NCBI RefSeq assembly: GCF_003286915.1 | Contig: NZ_QMFY01000002.1 | Span: forward strand, 372,001 to 436,000 | DNA from: Pseudochryseolinea flava | GTDB lineage: Bacteria; Bacteroidota; Bacteroidia; Cytophagales; Cyclobacteriaceae | DNA length: 64,000 nucleotides | Reading direction: 5' to 3' | In this document: piece by piece, positions 55,330-62,982 of the stretch | Position numbering within the stretch: the first letter of the stretch is position 1 | Layout of the letters: each line of letters opens with the position of its first letter | Notes under the pieces: model-generated | What the model saw: only the letters and a program-made list of their open reading frames with translations | Database searches by the model: none | Told to the model about the DNA's origin: nothing | Program-made: the position numbers and the translations under genes

Positions 55330-55358
55330 TAATATTATCAAAAGGTGATATAATATTA
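55330..55358. promoter_or_regulatory. Palindromic operator between GH51 and AraC genes
   Basis: TAATATTAT (55330-55338) and ATAATATTA (55350-55358) are perfect 9-bp inverted arms with an 11-base spacer. The site lies 4 bases upstream of the AraC -7 box, within the promoter of one gene and upstream of the divergent GH51. It is a candidate binding site for the AraC protein. Confidence 0.6.
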
Positions 55359-55362
55359 ACTG

Positions 55363-55370
55363 TACGTTTG
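55363..55370 (+). promoter_or_regulatory. -7 box of the AraC regulator gene
   Basis: TACGTTTG matches TAnnTTTG. No TTTG is found at the usual -33 spacing; the palindrome occupies that place instead. Transcription would start near 55377, 43 bases before the ATG. Confidence 0.5.
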
Positions 55371-55419
55371 ACATTTATTAAGAAATTTTGAATATTTAGT
55401 ACAGTAACCCACCCATCCC

Positions 55420-56301
55420 ATGAAAATTTTACCCTTCAAAATTCCAAAGACTTCACAGGAGTCTTTTCGATTACAGGAAGATCAGGAGATTCATTTCTAT
55501 GATCACTTGCATCAACACCCCGAGGTGCAACTCACACTGATTTTAGAGAGTGAAGGCAAAGTGATCGTTGGCGATTTCGTCGGCACATTTAAACCCGGCG
55601 ACATCTTTTTGATTGGACCAAATTTGCCACACGTATTCCGAAATGATTCGAAGTATTATCAGGAAGACGCAGGTCAATTCGCACATTCAATCACGGTGTT
55701 TTTTGAGTGGCAGTCATTCGGTGAAAAATTTCTCTCGATGCCTGAACTCGCGCACTTACAAGAATTTTCCAAGTTGTCGGCGCGAGGACTCTTTTTGCAA
55801 GAGCCGGTGAGAAATCGGGTTGCTCAATTGATGAAACAGATGTTCCGAAAGAACGGCATGGACAGGCTGATCGTACTTCTGAAAATCTTGAATATACTTT
55901 CTGAAAATAAAGGCATCGAAGCATTGGCATCCTCAGGCGTGTACAACGACTTTGATGAAGTAGATGGAAAAAAACTTGCAGACATCTACCGCTTCACCAT
56001 GAATGAGTTTCATCGAAAAATATCGTTAGACGAAGTTGCTTCGATCGCTCATATGACAACCAATTCCTTCTGCCGATATTTCAAGAAGCGCACGCGTAAA
56101 TCGTATGTTGATTTCTTGACGGAGATCCGTATTGGTCAAGCACGGAAATTATTGCAGCAAGACGACCTCAGCATTTCACAAATTTCGTTAGAGGTTGGAT
56201 TCAACAACCTTTCTAACTTCAATAGAAAATTCAGAGAACTCTGTTCAATCACCCCTACAGAGTTTAGAAGAATTCAAGAAAATAAAAGCATCGCGGCATA
56301 A
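55420..56301 (+). CDS. AraC family transcriptional regulator with cupin domain
   Basis: This 293-residue regulator has an N-terminal cupin-like sensor (~10-110; FYDHLHQHPEVQLTLILES, KPGDIFLIGPNLPH) and two helix-turn-helix motifs at ~195-290 (ISLDEVASIAHMTTNSFCRYF; ISQISLEVGFNNLSNFNRKF). The cupin would bind a sugar or other small ligand. It lies between PUL 2 and the GH127/peptidase run, so it probably controls one or both. A strong terminator follows it. Confidence 0.92.
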   Translation: MKILPFKIPKTSQESFRLQEDQEIHFYDHLHQHPEVQLTLILESEGKVIVGDFVGTFKPGDIFLIGPNLPHVFRNDSKYYQEDAGQFAHSITVFFEWQSFGEKFLSMPELAHLQEFSKLSARGLFLQEPVRNRVAQLMKQMFRKNGMDRLIVLLKILNILSENKGIEALASSGVYNDFDEVDGKKLADIYRFTMNEFHRKISLDEVASIAHMTTNSFCRYFKKRTRKSYVDFLTEIRIGQARKLLQQDDLSISQISLEVGFNNLSNFNRKFRELCSITPTEFRRIQENKSIAA

Positions 56302-56306
56302 AAGGA

Positions 56307-56345
56307 CGTCTCCAATAAATCGACTTATTGGAGACGCTTTCTTAT
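56307..56345. terminator. Rho-independent terminator after the AraC gene
   Basis: CGTCTCCAATAA (56307-56318) and TTATTGGAGACG (56325-56336) form a perfect 12-bp stem with a 6-base loop, followed by CTTTCTTAT. It serves the AraC gene and may serve the convergent DUF885 gene. Confidence 0.85.
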
Positions 56346-56375
56346 CGTCTTAAATAATTCACGGATGCTTACACC

Positions 56376-58070
56376 CTATTTTACTTCAGCGAAACGCCAT
56401 TTCGTTTTGTAATCAGCGTTACATTTTTCATCGGTAAGGATCAGTCGAAGAACTTCTATCGGAATACAGTTCTCCTTCAACACGCGATCGTGAAATTGCT
56501 TCTCCGTCATTTTACCGGTGCTTACCAATTCCTTTTTCAGCGACGCAATTTGCAATCCACCAATCATATATGCAATCTGATAAAGGGGCCCGTATCCGCC
56601 GGTGAACGAGCGCCTCACTTCAGCTTCTGCATTTGCATATTCATGTCCAACCCTTGTTACCAAAAAGTCAATGCATTGCTGCGGCGACATTTTTTCAAGG
56701 TGATAGCTTAAGGAAAATATAATTCGCGCGCAACGATGCATTCTCCAAAACAACATTCCGATTCTATCCTCTGGACTTTGTGCAAAACCTTTATCCCACA
56801 AGTTCATTTCCCAGTATAGAGCCCAACCTTCGATCCAAAATGGAGTTTCGAATACATAGCGATAAGGCTTGTACCGCTTTTGCATGAAGTCTTGCAAATG
56901 ATGTCCGGGAATAAGTTCATGATGCACGGTGGCCTTTGAAAAATGAGGATTATTGCCGCGCATACTCATCATCTTTTCACGGTGCGTCATCGTATTGGTC
57001 GGATAAGAAATAATGATCTCTTCCCCGCCGAGAAAAAATGGATTTATTTTTTGCGCTTCCGGTGACATCATACGCATGCGCCACGTTTCTTTCGCCAGGA
57101 TGGGAATTGTGATTAAGTCTCGATCTTCTAAAAATTTGATTGCATCTTCCGCTAAGCCAGCAACCATTGCAGGTTGATCTCCGGGAGACACGTAACTCTT
57201 TTTAACTTTTTCAAGTGCCAACTTCCAATCTTTCCCGAATCCAAGCGCTTCAGAAGCCTTTAGCATTTCTTGATCGCACCATTCGAATTGCTTTTGTGCG
57301 ATGGCTATCAACTCTTCAGGTGAATAGGGAATAAACTCTGTTTGAAGACTTTTTATGATAGCCTCTCTACCAATGGGCTTTCCTACGATGCCACTACCAT
57401 CATCCGCGATTGAATTCTTTGCGTAATGCTGTTTAAGAAAAGCGCTATACTTCGCCAGCGTTGTATCCAACGCGGATTGTGGCATCTCCATCCACCATGA
57501 AAACTGCGGATCATAACCACTGTAAAATTTATATGCTTCCTGAATACCATCACGAAGGCTATTCACTGCCGCACTTGCTTTCGCCGCTTGTTGCCATGTC
57601 TTGAATGGTTGTTCGAGCAAGGTTGTTCGTTTAACAGAACATGCTCGGTTAACGTCATCAAAAGTTTTCGCCAATACATCACTGTTAAATTTCTTTCCCG
57701 TCTTACGCTGATCAATAAAATCGTACAGCGGTCCCGCGAAGTCTAATACTGCCGAGATTTCATTGAACGCAGCCTGATCAAGTCTCAAAAAATATAAATC
57801 CTTCTCGACCTGATTTTTCAACAGAATAAAATCAATCTGTTCGGTCCGTTGCAGCGCGTCGAAATTCACCGACTTTAGTTCTTTCGCAAAAGATTCTTGG
57901 TAACGTATAAAGCGATCATAGTATCCAGCACTCTCCGTTACAGGATATTTTCGATAGAGCGCTTCCCTATCTTTCGTGTAACGGGTAATCATTACTTCAA
58001 CTTCCTGTGCGTGCGCCGAAAATGTGAAACAACACAACACATAAAAAATAACGTAAGAATGAAAACGCAT
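56376..58070 (-). CDS. DUF885 family metallopeptidase-like protein
   Basis: This 564-residue secreted protein (signal peptide ~1-20) belongs to DUF885, an all-helical family with a zinc-peptidase-like site. The motif is HELIPGHH (Glu385) with a downstream WIEGWALYWE helix, as in M32-like and gluzincin-type enzymes. Members of the family are predicted carboxypeptidases or dipeptidases; direct evidence is scarce. I chose the ATG at 58070 because it begins the signal peptide. It lies 11 bases after GH127, so it is probably in the same transcript. Confidence 0.85.
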   Translation of the reverse strand: MRFHSYVIFYVLCCFTFSAHAQEVEVMITRYTKDREALYRKYPVTESAGYYDRFIRYQESFAKELKSVNFDALQRTEQIDFILLKNQVEKDLYFLRLDQAAFNEISAVLDFAGPLYDFIDQRKTGKKFNSDVLAKTFDDVNRACSVKRTTLLEQPFKTWQQAAKASAAVNSLRDGIQEAYKFYSGYDPQFSWWMEMPQSALDTTLAKYSAFLKQHYAKNSIADDGSGIVGKPIGREAIIKSLQTEFIPYSPEELIAIAQKQFEWCDQEMLKASEALGFGKDWKLALEKVKKSYVSPGDQPAMVAGLAEDAIKFLEDRDLITIPILAKETWRMRMMSPEAQKINPFFLGGEEIIISYPTNTMTHREKMMSMRGNNPHFSKATVHHELIPGHHLQDFMQKRYKPYRYVFETPFWIEGWALYWEMNLWDKGFAQSPEDRIGMLFWRMHRCARIIFSLSYHLEKMSPQQCIDFLVTRVGHEYANAEAEVRRSFTGGYGPLYQIAYMIGGLQIASLKKELVSTGKMTEKQFHDRVLKENCIPIEVLRLILTDEKCNADYKTKWRFAEVK

Positions 58071-58081
58071 GCTCTTAAGAT

Positions 58082-60487
58082 TTAAAACACAGACCATTCC
58101 ATCACGCCCGAAGAATGTTCTTTCGGTAAATTAATTTCCAATCGAACTGCGTTTGTTGTAACAGGTTCGAATGTCACTTCACAGAACTTGTCTTTTAGAA
58201 TTTCGTAGTTCTTCTTCGTCTTCACAGGTAGCCATTGATCTCCTGACTTATAAAGTATTCGCCAACCTGCAGGAATTCTGCATCCACCAAAAGGTCCATC
58301 ATCAAACCAATAAACTTTCGAAGAAGAAACAGTTTCATTCTTTTTGAAATCGTATTGTACCCACTGCGTTGTGTCTTGCATCGGCCACCAGTGATAGAAG
58401 ATGATGGATTGATCATTGGAATTCTTTGGCTCCATTTGATCATTCAAGGCCATGAGCGTTCTGCTTTTATGTGATGCCGTTATCTCACTTGTCGAAGCAA
58501 TGGTAGGTGACGGAAGTGGTTGTGCTGCGGCAGCTTTAGCAGGAATCCAAACTGTCATTTCACCAGTACCACGGTGTGCCCAAGTAAAGTAGGGAATCAA
58601 TTTAACTTCCACGTCCGAGGTTTTTATTCCATTCTCAAGCGTGCGCGAAGCCGCGTGTCCGGACGCTTTTAACAGGTACATACCGTTAAAAAAACTGGGG
58701 TCAAAGTATGGCGTCACTTTTGCATCTTGACTCACGACAAGATTCAAGACCTTCTTTTCATGATTATCTGGCCACTCTGCGCAATACACCAGTGGCCCTC
58801 TTTGATACGCAATCTTATCTACGTCTGCGGCCACGCGTTGATCGGCAGAAACTTTCCGAACAGGCATCGGCAATGTCAATGTAACATGATCGCCCTTTTG
58901 CCATTTTCTATTGAGCACGATGTACCCTTTGTCAACTTTAAAATCAGTAGCCTTACCGTTGATTTTCACAGTCACCTTCTCGCCTACTTTGTCGATAAAC
59001 GCATACAAATTTCCAGGCGATGCCTCTTGTGATGCCCATCCTGGAAGGCGTAATCTGAGTTCAGCACTTGCTGACTTCTTTGGATCGACAGCGATATCGA
59101 TACTGCCATCCCACGGATAGTTAGTCTTCTGAGCTAATGATATTTGATTTTTATCAACTGTGAAATCTACGCTGCTTTGCCCATATAGATTAACATACAG
59201 TACGTTTTCCTTTTGCGCATAGAAGTATCCACCAACAGAAGGAACGAAACGCGTCACGTTGCTCGGACAACATGCACAACTAAACCACGGACTCCGCGCG
59301 TGTTGACCATGCGACTCCAACGGATTGGGATAAAAGAAACGATCACCCGTTAATGCAACACCCGATAGAAAAGCATTGTATAAAGTTCGTTCGAGCACAT
59401 CGAAATATTTCGCTTCACCATGGAGAAGAAACAACCTGTAATTCCAATACACATTGGCGATCGATGCACACGTTTCGTTATAAGCCGACATATTCGGAAG
59501 CTCATATGCTGCGCCAAATGCTTCACCATGTCCTGTAGCGCCAATGCCTCCTGTCACATATATCTTTTTGTAGACAGCATCTTCCCATATGTGATCGATG
59601 GCATTGATGTAGCCAGCATCGTTTGTAAGCGCGGCAACATCTGCCATACCCGCATACATGTATGCAGCCCGCACAGCGTGGCCTACTGCTTCGTGTTGGT
59701 CAACCACTTTTTTATGAGCCTGATTATACGGATCGCCTCCAGGGCCGCGAACATCTAATAAGAATTTCGCAGCGTCAAGATACTTCTTCTCTCCTGTGAC
59801 CTTGTAAAGTTTTGCCAATGCAAGCTCGATAATTTGATGACCTGAAAAAATATGAAGTTTATCAGGACCGAAGTCTGCACAAACACGATCTGCTGCTTTG
59901 ATCGATATGTTTAACAATGTCTTTTTACCCGTTGCGTGATAATGTGCGATTCCCGCTTCGATGAGATGCCCAATATTGTACAACTCATGACTCAGCTCCG
60001 CTTCTTTCTCCCAACGTTTACTACCTGCCCACTCATGTGCATGATCACCCATGATCGTTCTGTTTGTATAGATGTATCCATCGGGCTCTTGTGCTTTGCC
60101 AATCAAATCGATCAACGAGTCCATTTTCAATTCTAACACCGGATCTTTAAAGATCTGGAGTGAATAACTACCACCTTCGATAATTTTATACACGTCCGTA
60201 TCATCGAACGTAAATTCAGTTCCAAACTTTCCCGTTTTTAATCCCGCTGCAATTTCGAAATTCTTTACACGACCAGTCGAATAACATTTCCCCAATGTGA
60301 ATGGAATTGTAACATCATGATTTGTTTTGATACGAGGCGCCCAAAACGAATCGTTTAATTTTACGGCGTTGAACAATACTGGTTGAATCGGGTAATCACC
60401 GGACTTAAGTTCCCCGGCTTGCCCATAACACGCAACATGCACAATACAGGCAAAAAAAAGTAAAATCACGCGACTGAATTTAACCAT
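58082..60487 (-). CDS. GH127 beta-L-arabinofuranosidase with discoidin domain
   Basis: This 801-residue secreted enzyme has a signal peptide (~1-22), an (alpha/alpha)6 barrel (~30-420) and beta sandwiches. The metal-binding cysteines characteristic of GH127 are visible in SCACCPSNVTRF (Cys404, 406, 407) and the NETCASIANVYWNYRL segment. The enzyme releases beta-L-arabinofuranose, typically from hydroxyproline-linked arabinooligosaccharides of plant extensin. The C-terminus (~660-801; QWVQYDF, VYWFDDGPFGG) is a discoidin-like module related to that of 44660-47254. The start is ATG 60487 (MVKFSRV); the ATG at 60517 adds a polar lead. Confidence 0.9.
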   Translation of the reverse strand: MVKFSRVILLFFACIVHVACYGQAGELKSGDYPIQPVLFNAVKLNDSFWAPRIKTNHDVTIPFTLGKCYSTGRVKNFEIAAGLKTGKFGTEFTFDDTDVYKIIEGGSYSLQIFKDPVLELKMDSLIDLIGKAQEPDGYIYTNRTIMGDHAHEWAGSKRWEKEAELSHELYNIGHLIEAGIAHYHATGKKTLLNISIKAADRVCADFGPDKLHIFSGHQIIELALAKLYKVTGEKKYLDAAKFLLDVRGPGGDPYNQAHKKVVDQHEAVGHAVRAAYMYAGMADVAALTNDAGYINAIDHIWEDAVYKKIYVTGGIGATGHGEAFGAAYELPNMSAYNETCASIANVYWNYRLFLLHGEAKYFDVLERTLYNAFLSGVALTGDRFFYPNPLESHGQHARSPWFSCACCPSNVTRFVPSVGGYFYAQKENVLYVNLYGQSSVDFTVDKNQISLAQKTNYPWDGSIDIAVDPKKSASAELRLRLPGWASQEASPGNLYAFIDKVGEKVTVKINGKATDFKVDKGYIVLNRKWQKGDHVTLTLPMPVRKVSADQRVAADVDKIAYQRGPLVYCAEWPDNHEKKVLNLVVSQDAKVTPYFDPSFFNGMYLLKASGHAASRTLENGIKTSDVEVKLIPYFTWAHRGTGEMTVWIPAKAAAAQPLPSPTIASTSEITASHKSRTLMALNDQMEPKNSNDQSIIFYHWWPMQDTTQWVQYDFKKNETVSSSKVYWFDDGPFGGCRIPAGWRILYKSGDQWLPVKTKKNYEILKDKFCEVTFEPVTTNAVRLEINLPKEHSSGVMEWSVF

Positions 60488-60588
60488 TGTTTTATCTTTT
60501 AAACTGTGATATTTCAATTGTAAACGTATTCATATTCTATCCCGACAGCTGTCACGATATTATCATCCTTTCATAGGATATTAACGCA

Positions 60589-62862
60589 TTACTTGATGAC
60601 TTTCTCCGGCTCACCTTTCCGATAAGCTTCATCCCAACTTGGTGGATCAACATTCAACAGATGCTTGACAAAAAAGTCACGACGTTTTCGTTCTCCAAAT
60701 TCACCACCGCCGGAGTGTCCTAACCCTGGTATGACAACCAATTCAAAATCTTTATTGGCTTTAATCAGTCCATTCGCAACCTGGAGGGTAGACGCAGGAT
60801 CAACATTATCGTCGAGCTCTCCGACAATGAGCATTAGCTTTCCCCCGAGCTTGTCAGCATGAACAGCGTTAGAAGATTCTGCATAATGCGGACCGATGGG
60901 ATATCCCATCCATTGCTCGTTCCACCAGATCTTATCAACGCGGTTATCATGACTTCCACAGGAAGCAACAGCCGCCTTGTAAAAATCGTGATGAAAGAGC
61001 ACTGCGGCCGCTGCGTTTTGTCCACCGGCAGAACCACCAAATATTCCCACACGCGTTGCGTCTACGAAACTATATTTTTGAGCAAGCGCTTTGATCCAGG
61101 CAATTCGATCAGGAAAGCCAGCATCTTTTAAATTTTTCCAACACACATCGTGAAATGCTTTCGACCGCCACGAAGTCCCCATACCATCAACTTGCACAAC
61201 GATAAAGCCGAGTTCAGCAATTGAATGCAGGTAACTATTGGAAGACCAGGATTTCGGTACATAGAAACTTTGTGGCCCCGCATACACCATCTCCACCACG
61301 GGATATTTTTTCAGCGCATCAAAATTCGACGGTCGAATTACGATTCCCCATATGTCAGTTTCCCCATCCCTGCCCTTCGCGGAAAAAACTTCCGCTGATT
61401 TCCAACCTGTTTTTTGTAAATCCGTTAAGTCTGCCGTTTGTAGAATCATCTTTTCAGATACCGGATCTGCTTCGTAAAGCTTACACACTGGCGGTAGATC
61501 AATACGAGATTCGTAGTCGATAAAAAATTTATAGTCGTCAGAGAACGTCGTCGTATGATCCGCATTTGATGTTGTCAATCGCGTAAAACCACTACCATCG
61601 AAGTTAACAACACAGGTATGCTCAAGGTATGGATCGTGGTCCGGGTCCAATCCAGACGCTGTAAAAAGAATACGACGTTTCGTTTCATCGACATGAATTA
61701 CACTGCGTACAACCCATTCACCCTTCGTTATTTGATTTTTCACTGTACCCGTGTGAGTATCATACAGGTACAAGTGATTCCAACCATCGCGCTCTGAAGC
61801 CCAAACAATTTCACTTGCTGCCAACACATCATGTCGAAACTTTTTTCCGCTATAATCAATAAAAGTTTTACTGGCTTCATCGACAACTGTTTTAACCTCA
61901 CCGTTGTTGGCTGATACTTTTAAGATGCGATAACGCTGGTGACCGCGTTCATTAAATTCGAATGTGAAGAATTTACTATCCGGGTTCCACACGATATTTT
62001 CAAGAAAATATTGATTCTTGAAGTGTTGGTCATCAATCGCAACATGTTTCTTTTCATCTATTAAAAATAGCTGCGGCTGTTTCTGCGGGAGACCATCACC
62101 CGGCTTTAAGTATTGGCGCGTGTGGAGCTTCGGCTGCAGTTGATCAGCAGGAGAAGATTCGACAAAATGAATAAGACGACGATCACCGGCTGTAACTTTG
62201 TATGCCACGAGTTTCTTACTATCGGGAGACCAAGTGATGTAAGACGAATAGTAATTAACACCATCGCCGTCAAAACTCAGTTGGTGCACTTTAGAAACAT
62301 CCTTCTTATTTCTGATAAAAACGTTATTGTCTCTCACAAACGCAAGCCACACACTATCGGGAGAGCCAACAGGTTTATTTCCGCGTTCATCAAATGCATC
62401 ACCCCAATAAACTTCTGGGGATTTTGCAGGCTTTACGATCTCAACTACATCACACTGGCCGTTAGTACGATTACATTTTAGCTTGGCGCTATCAACTTGG
62501 AAGAAGATGTTTTTTAGATCAGCAGAAAATTCTATGTCGGTGAATGGTAGCGCGCTACCTTTCATTTTTTTTCCAAGCTTAACGGAGAGGCTATTCGCGA
62601 TCTTGTTATGATCAAATGCTTGTTGCTGCTTGTTGTTATCGGCATCTAACAAAATAAACTCTTTTCCAGTGCGAGCATTGTTAAGATACCAGCACAGGTG
62701 TTTTCCTTTTATCCAATGAAAAACTCCTGGAATATTATACGCCTTGTTTCTAAATGTTGCGCGCGCCGCATCAGCACGTCTGAAGTCTTCTACTGTACCC
62801 TGAGCGAGCGTTGCCAGCGACAATGTTATAAAAAAGGAAATGATAAAACATTGTCGTTTCAT
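60589..62862 (-). CDS. S9 family dipeptidyl-peptidase IV-like enzyme
   Basis: This 757-residue secreted protease (signal peptide ~1-20) has an eight-bladed DPP-IV-type propeller (~60-480) and an alpha/beta hydrolase domain (~500-757). The catalytic serine is Ser611 in FGGSAGGQ; the Asp is in GELDDNVDP and the His in PGLGHSGGG. DPP-IV-type enzymes cut after Xaa-Pro near the N-terminus of peptides, a useful activity on proline/hydroxyproline-rich substrates. It lies between the flavoenzyme and GH127 on the same strand. Confidence 0.9.
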   Translation of the reverse strand: MKRQCFIISFFITLSLATLAQGTVEDFRRADAARATFRNKAYNIPGVFHWIKGKHLCWYLNNARTGKEFILLDADNNKQQQAFDHNKIANSLSVKLGKKMKGSALPFTDIEFSADLKNIFFQVDSAKLKCNRTNGQCDVVEIVKPAKSPEVYWGDAFDERGNKPVGSPDSVWLAFVRDNNVFIRNKKDVSKVHQLSFDGDGVNYYSSYITWSPDSKKLVAYKVTAGDRRLIHFVESSPADQLQPKLHTRQYLKPGDGLPQKQPQLFLIDEKKHVAIDDQHFKNQYFLENIVWNPDSKFFTFEFNERGHQRYRILKVSANNGEVKTVVDEASKTFIDYSGKKFRHDVLAASEIVWASERDGWNHLYLYDTHTGTVKNQITKGEWVVRSVIHVDETKRRILFTASGLDPDHDPYLEHTCVVNFDGSGFTRLTTSNADHTTTFSDDYKFFIDYESRIDLPPVCKLYEADPVSEKMILQTADLTDLQKTGWKSAEVFSAKGRDGETDIWGIVIRPSNFDALKKYPVVEMVYAGPQSFYVPKSWSSNSYLHSIAELGFIVVQVDGMGTSWRSKAFHDVCWKNLKDAGFPDRIAWIKALAQKYSFVDATRVGIFGGSAGGQNAAAAVLFHHDFYKAAVASCGSHDNRVDKIWWNEQWMGYPIGPHYAESSNAVHADKLGGKLMLIVGELDDNVDPASTLQVANGLIKANKDFELVVIPGLGHSGGGEFGERKRRDFFVKHLLNVDPPSWDEAYRKGEPEKVIK

Positions 62863-62982
62863 AAGGTAGAATTTTTTATTAAATGTACTTTTTACATCGT
62901 CAAGAATTCACAAAATATTATCCTAACCTCATACTATCTTGATGTACAGCTCGTGAATTACACGCGTTTGAACGAAAAAAAA

